A DNA stretch of 64,000 nucleotides from Marinomonas ostreistagni (GTDB lineage: Bacteria; Pseudomonadota; Gammaproteobacteria; Pseudomonadales; Marinomonadaceae), in contig NZ_JAFEKF010000003.1 in assembly GCF_016888445.1 (NCBI RefSeq), forward strand, positions 186,001 to 250,000, in the 5' to 3' direction. Every line of letters starts with the position of its first letter. Positions within the stretch are counted from its first letter, which is position 1. The position numbers were made by a program, and so were the translations under genes. A model generated the notes under the pieces. The model was given only the letters and a program-made list of their open reading frames with translations, made no database searches and was not told the DNA's origin. Below are positions 9,402 to 17,866 of the stretch, piece by piece.

Positions 9402-10070
9402 ATGCTAGTACTGCACCATTTAGAGAACTCGCGTTCACAACGTATTGCATGGGCATTAGAAGCGTTAGGCGTGGAATATGCGATAGAGACCTACCAACGT
9501 ACGCCTGATAAGGAAGCTCCTGCAACGTTAAAACGCGTACACCCCTTAGGTCATGCACCGATCTTACAAGACGGTGAGCTGGTGCTAGCCGAATCTGGTG
9601 CGATCTTAGAGTACCTTGCCGAAGCGTATGACGAGAAACAAGTCCTGAAACCTGCTGCTGGAGACAAAGAAGCGATTGTTAACTATCGCTATTGGCTGCA
9701 CTTTGCCGAAGGCTCGTTTATGTCTTTGTTGATAATCATGATGTTGTTTAAGAATATCCCCAAGCAGCCCATGCCATTTTTTGTCAAACCTGTCGCCAAA
9801 GGCATTAGTAGTAAGGTGATGGAGAAGTTTGTCGATCCGCGCCTTAAAGACATGTTGAGCTACATTGAAGATCATTTGAATCAACAGCACTGGTTTGCAG
9901 GTGCACAGGTCAGTGCTGCCGACATTCAAATGAGTTTTCCTGTACTGGCTTTAAGTCAATCGATGGACTTGGCCCAATACCCAGCCATCGAACGCTGGCT
10001 GGGCCAAGTGCGCAAAGAGCCTGCGTATCAACGTGCTGCGGCCAAAGTAGGCGAGTTTAAGCCTTTTTAG
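9402..10070 (+). CDS. Glutathione S-transferase family protein
   Basis: 222 residues from the ATG at 9402, which is preceded by AAGGAGATTCTT; an in-frame TTG 39 bases earlier is less likely. The N-terminal thioredoxin-like domain (about 1-80) has the Ser in HHLENSRSQR where many bacterial GSTs activate glutathione, the cis-Pro region HPLGHAPIL, and the glutathione-binding ESGAILEYL. A C-terminal helical domain follows, with AADIQMSFP near 170. It is a cytosolic conjugating or peroxide-reducing enzyme. It converges on the chemoreceptor gene with 16 bases between stops. Confidence 0.9.
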   Translation: MLVLHHLENSRSQRIAWALEALGVEYAIETYQRTPDKEAPATLKRVHPLGHAPILQDGELVLAESGAILEYLAEAYDEKQVLKPAAGDKEAIVNYRYWLHFAEGSFMSLLIIMMLFKNIPKQPMPFFVKPVAKGISSKVMEKFVDPRLKDMLSYIEDHLNQQHWFAGAQVSAADIQMSFPVLALSQSMDLAQYPAIERWLGQVRKEPAYQRAAAKVGEFKPF

Positions 10071-10086
10071 CCGCTAGATAGTCGGG

Positions 10087-11394
10087 TTAGTTGGATGAAT
10101 CCACCAAATCTCCGACGACCTTGGAGACGTGCTCAGCGCCTTTAAGAATCTCATCAATAATGCCTGCGGCCTCTAGAATTCGCTCTGAGTTATTGGTTGC
10201 TTGGTCGTTGACTTTGGCCATACTAGTCTTGGTATTGGCCACCAGTTGCGTGTTTTTTATCACCATACTGCTGATTTCTTCGGTGGACTTACTCGTACGG
10301 GCTGCAAGGGTGCGCACTTCGTCAGCGACCACGGCAAAACCACGACCATGCTCGCCTGCACGGGCCGCTTCGATAGCTGCGTTGAGCGCTAATAGGTTAG
10401 TTTGATCAGCAATCGCGCCAATGGTGGTGACGATTTTATCGATCTCTTCTGACTGATGATTCAAGTCCTCAACCAGCTGCGCTGACGATTTGATATCGGC
10501 AGTGATGCGTTCGGTGCTTTCTACGGTCTGTTTGAGCAGTACCGCGCCACGTTCAGACACCTGTGCAGTCTCTACGGAGGTGCTATGCGCCACTTCTGCA
10601 GCGTGTTGGATGCGCTGTTGGCGCTCGATGCGAGCGGTAATATCCGAGGCAACTTTGACGATTTTGATGATCTCGCCATTTGGGCTGTAAACCGGGTTAT
10701 AGGTCGCTTCAATCCAGATGCGTGAGCCATCTTTGCGTTTACGGTCAAACAATCCTGATTTCACTTCGCCGCGGGCGAGATCTTGCCAAAAGTTAGGGTT
10801 CTCTTGGTAAAACTCATCAAAGCAAAACATACGGTGATGCTTATTCTGTATGTCTTTTAATGAGTGGTAGCCCAGTGCATTAAGAAAGTTGTTATTGGCG
10901 GTAATAATGGTGCCATCGGTTTGAAATTCGATGGTGGCATTGGAGCGGTCGATAGCATTCAAAATCGCTTCTTGCGCCAATTCTCTATTTTTATCCGCGG
11001 TGATGTCAGCGGCGATTTTAAATACTTTAACTACTTCACCTTTGTGTTTTACAGGGAAGTAAGTGGCTTCGATCCAGAGATCGCTGCCATCGCTACGACG
11101 ACGTAAAAACTGGCCTTTGTGGCAGTGTCCTTGACTTAAATGCTTCCAAAAGGAAGCGTATTGGATCGAGTCCGCTTCCGCTGGTTGGCATAACATACGG
11201 TGGTGCCGGCCTTGGATTTCGTCCAGCTCATAGCCGACGGCGTCTAGGAAATGTTGGTTAGCGCTAAGAATTTCACCCGATGGGGTGAAGCTAATGGTAG
11301 CGCAGCAGTTGTTCAAAGCGTCCAGCAAGTCTTGGTTATCGTCTAAGTCATTGGCCGCTTCTTGCGGCACAGCTTTTTTGTAAAATGAGAACAT
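10087..11394 (-). CDS. Soluble PAS-PAS methyl-accepting chemotaxis protein (BdlA-like)
   Basis: 435 residues from the ATG at 11394, which has GGAGGT eight bases upstream; the longer frame to 11448 lacks support. No membrane segment is seen. Two PAS domains (about 25-135 and 145-260) are near-copies of one another: both contain the sequence NKxHRMxC or GRHHRMLC, a WIEATYxPV strand and a V(F/V)KxAxDIT end. The C-terminal signalling domain has the conserved tip around residues 335-380 ([20 protein letters not shown] and [15 protein letters not shown]). The layout and size match P. aeruginosa BdlA, which links redox/carbon sensing to biofilm dispersal through c-di-GMP. Aer-type or other energy taxis is the alternative. 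Only part of the long signalling hairpin is present, as in BdlA. Confidence 0.88.
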   Translation of the reverse strand: MFSFYKKAVPQEAANDLDDNQDLLDALNNCCATISFTPSGEILSANQHFLDAVGYELDEIQGRHHRMLCQPAEADSIQYASFWKHLSQGHCHKGQFLRRRSDGSDLWIEATYFPVKHKGEVVKVFKIAADITADKNRELAQEAILNAIDRSNATIEFQTDGTIITANNNFLNALGYHSLKDIQNKHHRMFCFDEFYQENPNFWQDLARGEVKSGLFDRKRKDGSRIWIEATYNPVYSPNGEIIKIVKVASDITARIERQQRIQHAAEVAHSTSVETAQVSERGAVLLKQTVESTERITADIKSSAQLVEDLNHQSEEIDKIVTTIGAIADQTNLLALNAAIEAARAGEHGRGFAVVADEVRTLAARTSKSTEEISSMVIKNTQLVANTKTSMAKVNDQATNNSERILEAAGIIDEILKGAEHVSKVVGDLVDSSN

Positions 11395-11596
11395 GATGGC
11401 ACACCTCCAAGCGGCTTTATCTGACACAAGGTTACGCCACCCGATCAACTGTTGGGGTAATGTTTTGTATGTTTTTTGAACGATGTTGGTGCTGCTTCGT
11501 AAGCAAGGTGTGCTACCTAGGTGGGCTTTATCTTAGAGTGACTAGTGCTATAGTGTGCTTCTTATTTGAAAACAACAGGCAACCTGTGGAGCAACC

Positions 11597-12046
11597 ATGT
11601 CTAGTATTATGATTTTAAATGGCCCTAACTTGAATTTATTGGGACAGCGAGAGCCGGAACAGTATGGCCATGAGACGCTAGCGGATGTGGAAGCCATGTG
11701 TCGTGTCGAGGCGGAGAAATTAGGTTATGGCATCGACTTTCGTCAGTCCAATCATGAAGGTGTATTGATTGATGCCATTCATGAGGCGGGGCAGCTTATT
11801 AAAGCGGGCAAGTTGTTAGGTGTGGTGTTTAATCCTGGTGCCTACACACATACTTCGATTGCTTTGCACGATGCTATCAAGGGTGCGGAAGTGCCGGTAA
11901 TTGAAGTGCATATCTCTAATGTACACGCGCGTGAAGCGTTCCGCCATCACTCCTACATTTCACCTTGTGCCGCTGGTATCGTGGTTGGCATGGGCAGCTA
12001 TGGCTATGTGCTAGGTCTACAAGGCTTAGTGCACAAGTTGGCGTGA
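11597..12046 (+). CDS. aroQ: 3-dehydroquinate dehydratase, type II
   Basis: 149 residues, the normal length. Dehydrates 3-dehydroquinate to 3-dehydroshikimate in the shikimate pathway. The family signature ILNGPNLNLLGQREPEQYG holds the catalytic Tyr23; NPGAYTHTSIAL, VIEVHISN with His105 and REAFRHHSY complete the site. The ATG follows GTGGAGCAACC. In many gammaproteobacteria aroQ precedes accB-accC; here it stands alone and converges with the AEC transporter gene, leaving only 4 bases between stops. Confidence 0.96.
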   Translation: MSSIMILNGPNLNLLGQREPEQYGHETLADVEAMCRVEAEKLGYGIDFRQSNHEGVLIDAIHEAGQLIKAGKLLGVVFNPGAYTHTSIALHDAIKGAEVPVIEVHISNVHAREAFRHHSYISPCAAGIVVGMGSYGYVLGLQGLVHKLA

Positions 12047-12050
12047 TAGG

Positions 12051-12989
12051 TTATAGATTTAACAGTGCCAATAGAATCGACAGCGTTAAAAACGATAGCA
12101 AAGTGGTGACCAGCAAGGTGCTGGCACAGAATGCACGGTAACCATATTGGCTGCCGATGATGGGATAAATGCTCATCATCGGGACCGCAGCTAACACCAC
12201 AGCGCCTAAACGTAGATTATCGTCAATACCCGGTACCAGCCACATGCAGAGCGCCATACAGCTTGGGTGAACGATCAGCTTGCCTAGGCTTATGGCTGAA
12301 ATGTCCGCGACATTCCCTTTAAGGCTGGTGCCTACTAATGACCCACCTAAGACAATCAGTGCTAGGGTGGCCGATGCGCCAGAGAGCATCATTAGCACTC
12401 GATCGGCGACCAGCGGTAAACCCAAGTGAAACTGCGAAAAGATCATGCCGCTGACCACCGCAATAACCAATGGGTTTTTCGCTAAGCGCTTGGCCGTCGA
12501 CCATAAAGTTTTGCCAAGCCCTACACCTTCTTCACGTGATGAAAAGTAGCTTAATAGGGCAAAGATGAAGGGTAAAACGATGGCATTTTCGGCCATCAAG
12601 GTCATGGCAAAGGCGGCGGTTGGTGGATCATCAAATACCAGCAGCATGACCGGGAAGCCAAAGAAGCCTGAGTTTGAGCAGGTCATGCCGGCGGCTTTAA
12701 GCGCACCTTCAAGTTTATGGCGTTTGAGCAGCCCGACCGTCATCAGTAAGCCAATCCCCATAGACATAAAAGACGCCAGCGTAAACGCCAAGATGTAGTG
12801 GCCGTTAAATACGTCACTGGGCTCCATCTTGGCTAACGTGCTGAAAATTAATGCTGGAAGCGTAACGTATAACACCAGCTTAGCCATACCCGCGATGCTG
12901 TCATCATTGACTAGGCGTGTACGTACGCACACGAACCCAAGCATCATTAGGGTAAAAACGGGGGCGATAGTCAGCAGCATTTCCAACAT
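12051..12989 (-). CDS. AEC-family (auxin efflux carrier-like) transporter
   Basis: 312 residues with about ten hydrophobic helices in two halves, as in the AEC/BASS fold. N-terminal MLLTIAPVFTLMMLGFVCVR and the central SNSGFFGFPVML motif are typical. Bacterial members export or take up small dicarboxylates such as malate or malonate; the substrate here is unknown. It lies 11 bases downstream of a LysR gene on the same strand, so it is probably its co-transcribed target. The C-terminal half contains a Gly-rich GASATLALIVLGGSL stretch. Confidence 0.88.
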   Translation of the reverse strand: MLEMLLTIAPVFTLMMLGFVCVRTRLVNDDSIAGMAKLVLYVTLPALIFSTLAKMEPSDVFNGHYILAFTLASFMSMGIGLLMTVGLLKRHKLEGALKAAGMTCSNSGFFGFPVMLLVFDDPPTAAFAMTLMAENAIVLPFIFALLSYFSSREEGVGLGKTLWSTAKRLAKNPLVIAVVSGMIFSQFHLGLPLVADRVLMMLSGASATLALIVLGGSLVGTSLKGNVADISAISLGKLIVHPSCMALCMWLVPGIDDNLRLGAVVLAAVPMMSIYPIIGSQYGYRAFCASTLLVTTLLSFLTLSILLALLNL

Positions 12990-13000
12990 GATTGACTCAA

Positions 13001-13939
13001 TTACTCGCCTGAGTTGTAGTAGCTTTCAAGGTTGTCGGCGGTGTCTCTAACCGCTTTGCTAAACTGCTGTAGCACCATTGATGGTGTGGCATCGGCGCGA
13101 ATGGTTAGACCGACGGCGCTGAGAGTTTCACGAGTATTAACCGGTAACTCTGCCAATTCGCCATCGGCGATTTCACGGGCCACGACGCCGCGTGAAATGA
13201 TCCAGATGGCGTCGTTGCGACGGATAAACTCTTTGCCAAATGAATCAGACACAGTGTCAATGCGATCTTGTAGAGCACTGACACCTTCCGCCAGCAAAAA
13301 GCCGTCTACAGTCGGTGCTGTGATCGACTCTTCCGGCGGATACAGAACGGTATAGGTGGCAATGTCATTGAGCTGAAAATCAGGCTTACTTAATAAAGGA
13401 TGACCCGGGCGTACGGTAAAGGCGATTTGTTCGGAGTATAAATGTTCAAACGATAGGCCAGACATGGCTTCTTGGACGCCCAAACGACCGACGACTAAAT
13501 CGAGTTCGCCGACGCGGAGTTGGCTCATTAACAACGAGTTTGGGCCTGAGACAAGATGCAAGCGCACATCAAAGTTTTGCTGACGAAAGCGTTTCACTGC
13601 TTCGGGCAAAATACTGGTCGCGACCGTCGGCAGTACGCCAATGTTCAGCTTTTGTAAGCCGGTGGCTTGGGCTTGGGCCACACGCTCAGCACCCTCGCGT
13701 AAGGCCGCTACGCTGGTGCTGGCGTGTTCTAGAAATACGTTGCCGTAGTGGGTGAGTTCAATGCCTTTTTTGCTGCGCTCTAGTAGGCGCACGCCAAGAA
13801 TCTCTTCCAGTTCTTTGAGCTTTTTGGACACCGCTGGTTGCGTGAGCGATAAAATATCGGCAGCTCGGACCACGCTGCCTTGACGAGTCACCTCTAAAAA
13901 ACATTCTAAGTGACGATATTTAATCCGATTTTCTACCAT
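13001..13939 (-). CDS. LysR-type regulator, PcaQ-like
   Basis: 312 residues. N-terminal winged helix (about 7-66: HLECFLEVTRQGSVVRAADIL then LTQPAVSKKLKELEE) and a periplasmic-binding-protein-like effector domain from about 95. The RIKYRHLECF start and the GIELTHYGNVFLEHA segment resemble PcaQ/GbpR-type regulators, which respond to aromatic or sugar acids. It is followed 11 bases later by an AEC transporter rather than pca genes, so transport of an organic acid is the likely theme. The assignment to a subfamily is tentative. Confidence 0.85.
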   Translation of the reverse strand: MVENRIKYRHLECFLEVTRQGSVVRAADILSLTQPAVSKKLKELEEILGVRLLERSKKGIELTHYGNVFLEHASTSVAALREGAERVAQAQATGLQKLNIGVLPTVATSILPEAVKRFRQQNFDVRLHLVSGPNSLLMSQLRVGELDLVVGRLGVQEAMSGLSFEHLYSEQIAFTVRPGHPLLSKPDFQLNDIATYTVLYPPEESITAPTVDGFLLAEGVSALQDRIDTVSDSFGKEFIRRNDAIWIISRGVVAREIADGELAELPVNTRETLSAVGLTIRADATPSMVLQQFSKAVRDTADNLESYYNSGE

Positions 13940-14105
13940 AACAACAATGGCCCTAAGTCAGCTGATTGTGAAGCCTGCTATTACACTCTTATTCGCCGTA
14001 AGTTTAAAGAGATGTATACAAGAAACGCTATGCTAATCTTCATTTTGTGCCAATTTAGCGCTCAACTTTGGCAAATAAGTGTGGAATATATAACCAAATC
14101 GATAT

Positions 14106-15392
14106 CTATTGTATTTCTCTGAACGCTTCTTCAGTGAGGTTGCGCACACCTTCAACACCGACGACGATATTATCTTCCACACGAATGCCGCCATAGGGCA
14201 TAAACTCGTTAATTTTGCGCACATCACAGCCATGGCCTCGTACTTTGGCTTTCATGCGATCCATCAAGGTTGGAATGAAGTACAGTCCTGGCTCAATGGT
14301 CAACACCATGTGCTCATCTAGTGTCCGCGTCATACGCAAGAAAGGATGCTCTTCTGGCGCCGGGTGAGTGGTACCTAAAGCCGTGGTTTGCTTGCCCGCC
14401 ACATCGTGCACTTGCAGACCGAGTAAATGGCCTAGACCATGGGGGAAAAAGTGATGAGGGACACGCTTTTCGAGCTGCTCTTCCATGCTTAAAGAGCAAA
14501 TTCGATGACGCAGAAGCAAGTGGGCGATGCCGTGCAGCGTTTGTTGATGTAGCTCGATAAAGTCTGTGCCAGCCACGGCACGTTGGGCGATGGTGTGTTG
14601 CAGCTCTTCCATATCTTCGACCAAGGCATAGAAGTCATCATTGAGTGTAGCGGTAGTGCGAGTGATATCACTGGCGTAGCCGTTATGGGTCGCTCCAGCG
14701 TCGACTAACAGTGTCAAAGGTCGAATAGGGCGCTCGGTTTGCTTTTGCTCGTAGTGTAGCACCGCTGCATGCTCATTTAGGGCGACAATGTTGGGGTACG
14801 GTGTGTGGGTGGCATCTTGCTGAGTGGCTTGTAAATAGGCGAGGTGTATTTCTAGCTCGCTCGCGCCAGCCAAAAACGCCTGCTTGGCGGCGTTATGTCC
14901 CTTGGCCGCTTTGACAGAGGCTTGTTTGATACAGGTAATTTCATAAGGCGTTTTAATAGCACGATCAAAATTAAGCCAAGTCGCTAGCGCCTCATGGTGG
15001 CTTAAACCAGCAACGCTGACTGGACCGATAATGGCTTGGCGTGTGGGTAAGGCTTGGCACCAACTATCATCTCGCGTTGGTGTAATCTGCCAATGTTGTT
15101 GCCACTCGCCTTCAGGAATCGCCGGATTTAGATGCCAGAAGTCTTCACTCACTGGCCAGATAAGCTCGGGCTTATCACGCTTAATGACGATAAAGCTGTT
15201 GGCCGGAAGATCAAATGGTAGCCACTGTTGGGCATTGGCATAAGGCTTAAAAGGATGACTGTTGTCATCATCAAAATAGTAACTTGGAGCGCCAGCTGCC
15301 ACGATAATGGCATCTAGCTCAAATTGATTCAGCGCGCTATGGTAGCGCTGTAAAAGCGTTGTGAGGTGCTGTGTGTAGAGCGTATTGGTCAT
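14106..15392 (-). CDS. pepQ: Xaa-Pro dipeptidase
   Basis: 428 residues, slightly shorter than E. coli PepQ. It cleaves dipeptides with C-terminal proline and is Mn-dependent and cytosolic. The creatinase-fold C-terminal domain has the five metal ligands at the expected relative spacing: Asp231 (LVDAGATHNGYASDITRT), Asp242, His322 (FFPHGLGHLLGLQVHD), Glu367 (LTIEPGLYF) and Glu406 (IRVEDNIVV). The ATG follows AAGGAACACAG. It is monocistronic. PepQ of this family can also hydrolyse organophosphate esters as a side activity (known of the family). Confidence 0.95.
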   Translation of the reverse strand: MTNTLYTQHLTTLLQRYHSALNQFELDAIIVAAGAPSYYFDDDNSHPFKPYANAQQWLPFDLPANSFIVIKRDKPELIWPVSEDFWHLNPAIPEGEWQQHWQITPTRDDSWCQALPTRQAIIGPVSVAGLSHHEALATWLNFDRAIKTPYEITCIKQASVKAAKGHNAAKQAFLAGASELEIHLAYLQATQQDATHTPYPNIVALNEHAAVLHYEQKQTERPIRPLTLLVDAGATHNGYASDITRTTATLNDDFYALVEDMEELQHTIAQRAVAGTDFIELHQQTLHGIAHLLLRHRICSLSMEEQLEKRVPHHFFPHGLGHLLGLQVHDVAGKQTTALGTTHPAPEEHPFLRMTRTLDEHMVLTIEPGLYFIPTLMDRMKAKVRGHGCDVRKINEFMPYGGIRVEDNIVVGVEGVRNLTEEAFREIQ

Positions 15393-15441
15393 CTGTGTTC
15401 CTTGATTTTATATTTATAAGTTATTGTTATTATTTGCCTTT

Positions 15442-16449
15442 CTAGTGAATTGGCAGGTAAAGCAGTGTGGTGAGTTGTGTCTCATCAACTTTGTCTCGCG
15501 GAGAAGTTGTGTACAACTCTAAACTGCTACGTTGGCGTGCGTGGCGGTACCCGTGTAGTTCGCTGTAGCGCTTTAAAATATGCCATGCAAGTCCTAGGTG
15601 GTGATAGCTGCCTTGGTAGCGCAGACCAATGTAGCGGCCTTTGAAAGTGAGGCGCTCGGGTTCTGCCTCACAGGGGCTTAAGCCCTGAATGGTAATGCCC
15701 AGTTTACCGGTAAAATAGTGATGCTTAGGGTCGGCTGCATCATAGAGCGCAAAGCTTGGCCCTGCGGGCTGGTTTTCTGGCCCTAGAGTAGTGATCAAGT
15801 CACGAAACCCTTGCTCCATCTTTTGTGACATGGGTTGGTCACTGACGATAAAAGGTCGAGTCACCGCATCGATGTTTGCTAGTGGGCCAATTTCTAAATG
15901 CTCAAAGCGCATACTCGCGACACTGTCTTGCTCTATTTGGGCCTTAAGACCAACCAGCATTAGGCGGGTATCGTGCATCAGCTGATGAAGCAGTTCGTGC
16001 TGCTGTAGGCGTTGCCAAAAACCTAGCTCGGCTTGGGCGATCGCGTGCAAAACGTGGCTGCCATTGGGTTGGGTTGTGAGTTCAAATTTAATCTGGATAG
16101 GACAAGGGTAGTAACCATCGCTGGCAATGCTAAACACCAGAGAATTCGGGGCTTGGCAAGCTTCAATGTGACAGCTAATTAGGCCTATATGAGGGCCTTT
16201 GAGCTGAATCAAGGATTGCTCTAGGTAGTTAAGGGAGTGATAGTGAACCGAACAAGAACTGCTATCATCGTACCACTGCCAGGGTAGCCAAGCCGCCCAT
16301 TGCTCAAGCTGCGACACCTCGGCGAACAATTGTTCGGGGCCACTGTGCAGCAGAGTCGTGTGATGCACATGACAATGGTGTTGCGTAAATAACCAATAAC
16401 CGATCAAGATTAGCAGTAACGCAATGGCGATAATAAATCCAATAATCAC
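15442..16449 (-). CDS. Membrane-anchored SRPBCC + GyrI-like domain protein
   Basis: 335 residues from a GTG at 16449, which is preceded by AAGGAGAG at good spacing; the open frame continues upstream to a GTG at 16494 without support. An N-terminal membrane helix (IIGFIIAIALLLILIGYWLF) is followed by a polyketide-cyclase/SRPBCC-like domain (about 20-160, starting HHTTLLHSGPEQLFAEVSQL with WAAWLPW). A GyrI/AraC effector-binding-like domain (about 180-335) contains RYIGLRYQGSYHHLG and a Tyr-rich core. The same two-domain order is seen in other proteobacterial proteins. No substrate or partner is known. It is probably inner-membrane attached, with the ligand domains facing whichever side the single helix allows. 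Confidence 0.7.
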   Translation of the reverse strand: MIIGFIIAIALLLILIGYWLFTQHHCHVHHTTLLHSGPEQLFAEVSQLEQWAAWLPWQWYDDSSSCSVHYHSLNYLEQSLIQLKGPHIGLISCHIEACQAPNSLVFSIASDGYYPCPIQIKFELTTQPNGSHVLHAIAQAELGFWQRLQQHELLHQLMHDTRLMLVGLKAQIEQDSVASMRFEHLEIGPLANIDAVTRPFIVSDQPMSQKMEQGFRDLITTLGPENQPAGPSFALYDAADPKHHYFTGKLGITIQGLSPCEAEPERLTFKGRYIGLRYQGSYHHLGLAWHILKRYSELHGYRHARQRSSLELYTTSPRDKVDETQLTTLLYLPIH

Positions 16450-16611
16450 GGTGTTTGCTCTCCTTACTGTCACATCATACGTCGACAGAAGCACATTCCA
16501 TTTAGGTTAATTTCCCTAAATTTGGATCAAAAGGCAAATCTTAAGGTCAGTATAGTGAATGGTTAGGCATCCAGGAAAAGTGTTTTCGATCAATAAAGGG
16601 AGTCTTAGGAG

Positions 16612-17283
16612 ATGAAAAAAGTTTTGGTGTGGGATTGGCCGGTGCGAGTCATGCATTGGCTTATGGTTATTTTGTTTACCGGTCTCATTCTTACCGGTAG
16701 AGCGGATGAGGATTATTGGCAGTGGCATTTTTACATGGGCTACAGCTTATCCGCAGTGATCATTGCCCGCCTTTTGTATGGTTTTTTGGGGTCTTCTTTC
16801 GCTCGCTTTAAGCAGTTTCTCTATCACCCTATGGAGGTGCTGGGTTACGTCAAAACTTTGCTAATTGGGCGCGGCAAAGCCTACTTAGGTCATAATCCAG
16901 TTGGCGGTATTATGGTGTTAGTGCTGTTATTAGCTTTGTCTTTACAGTGGCTAAGTGGCTTATTTACCAGCGATGATATTTTTTGGTTTGGTCCGTTATA
17001 CGGTGCGCTAGGGGAGGCATTTAATAGTCAGATGTCGAGCCTGCATCATTTATTGCCAGATATATTATTGATTCTAGTGGCGTTACATATCGTGGCAGTG
17101 TTGTATCACGAATTGCGCTTTAAAGAGCGCTTAGTTGCGGCGATGGTACACGGTCGTAAAGTCATACATGGGCAAGAGCGCGATACCCCAGAGCAGGCGA
17201 TTAAAACACCAAGGTTGGGGGTGACGGTATCCTTGATGGTGGCATTAGCTTGGTTGGCATGGCTTTGGAGCGTGCCGATCTAA
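16612..17283 (+). CDS. Cytochrome b561-domain protein
   Basis: 223 residues with four or five membrane helices. Candidate haem-ligating histidines are in VWDWPVRVMHWLM (His15), WQWHFYMGYSL, MSSLHHLLPD and LILVALHIVAVLYHE, the pattern of di-haem b-type cytochromes of the Ni/Fe-hydrogenase/b561 group. It passes electrons across or within the inner membrane, but no hydrogenase or cytochrome c partner is adjacent. AAGGGAG lies upstream of the ATG. It converges with yebG. Confidence 0.85.
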   Translation: MKKVLVWDWPVRVMHWLMVILFTGLILTGRADEDYWQWHFYMGYSLSAVIIARLLYGFLGSSFARFKQFLYHPMEVLGYVKTLLIGRGKAYLGHNPVGGIMVLVLLLALSLQWLSGLFTSDDIFWFGPLYGALGEAFNSQMSSLHHLLPDILLILVALHIVAVLYHELRFKERLVAAMVHGRKVIHGQERDTPEQAIKTPRLGVTVSLMVALAWLAWLWSVPI

Positions 17284-17313
17284 AAGGCCCAACCCAGCAT
17301 AGAAAAGTGAACT

Positions 17314-17337
17314 GTGATGCTGCTTAGGCAGCATCAC
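17314..17337. repeat. 10-bp perfect hairpin overlapping the yebG stop
   Basis: GTGATGCTGC and GCAGCATCAC flank TTAG. The yebG stop codon and last two Ala codons are inside it. No T-run follows on either strand; it may act as an mRNA 3' stabiliser or a weak bidirectional stop between cytochrome b561 and yebG. Confidence 0.55.
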
Positions 17338-17743
17338 TGTCGCTGTATTGGTCCATGCTGTAGTCATCGCTGTCATCGCGATAGGACTCAGCACTATCGT
17401 CTTCTTCAATATAAGAAGATTCATCCGGTTCAATAACCAGATCATCCATTAGCGTCTGTTGTTCTTCCTGCTGCTCTGACGTCTGATTATCTACGGGCTT
17501 TTTCGGCGTTTTTTTACGCTTGTTCCCTAAAGCTGCTAACACGTCTTCTTTGTTTTCGGCCAAATACATCGCCAGTGACATCTTTAGCTGCTCGTCTTCG
17601 ACAACGCCACTGTCTTGCAGCAGTTCTTCAAGATTCTCAGCTGTCTCGAGCAGCTTGTCATATTGGTCTGCTTGCGCTTTAGACGAGAAAGTCATTTTTT
17701 CGACACCGTTACGTTCAACAACATATTTAACTACGACAGGCAT
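17324..17743 (-). CDS. yebG: DNA-damage-inducible protein YebG, with acidic extension
   Basis: 139 residues from the ATG at 17743 (GAGGTG upstream); the open frame reaches 17911 but that part is upstream DNA containing the LexA site. The first 75 residues, PVVVKYVVERNGVEKMTFSS then AQADQYDKLLETAENLEELL, match YebG, an SOS-induced protein of unclear biochemical role. E. coli YebG is 96 residues; here a Lys/Arg patch (GNKRKKTPKKP) is followed by about 45 residues rich in Asp, Glu, Ser and Gln, likely disordered. The mscS-like gene diverges from it. Confidence 0.92.
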   Translation of the reverse strand: MPVVVKYVVERNGVEKMTFSSKAQADQYDKLLETAENLEELLQDSGVVEDEQLKMSLAMYLAENKEDVLAALGNKRKKTPKKPVDNQTSEQQEEQQTLMDDLVIEPDESSYIEEDDSAESYRDDSDDYSMDQYSDSDAA

Positions 17744-17765
17744 AAATCGCACCTCAATTTGAATA

Positions 17766-17781
17766 CTGTATAAATATACAG
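17766..17781 (-). promoter_or_regulatory. LexA (SOS) box for yebG
   Basis: CTGTATAAATATACAG, a perfect CTGT-N8-ACAG palindrome with an A/T core, lies 22 bases before the yebG ATG. It is one of the best-conserved LexA operators one can read by eye. Confidence 0.93.
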
Positions 17782-17866
17782 TTATTGTTTTGCGTCTGTC
17801 CAGTATTTTGTTGGCTATTTCTGACCATGTTGATAAAGTTGCGCAAACTAAGAGGCATGAGGTGAT

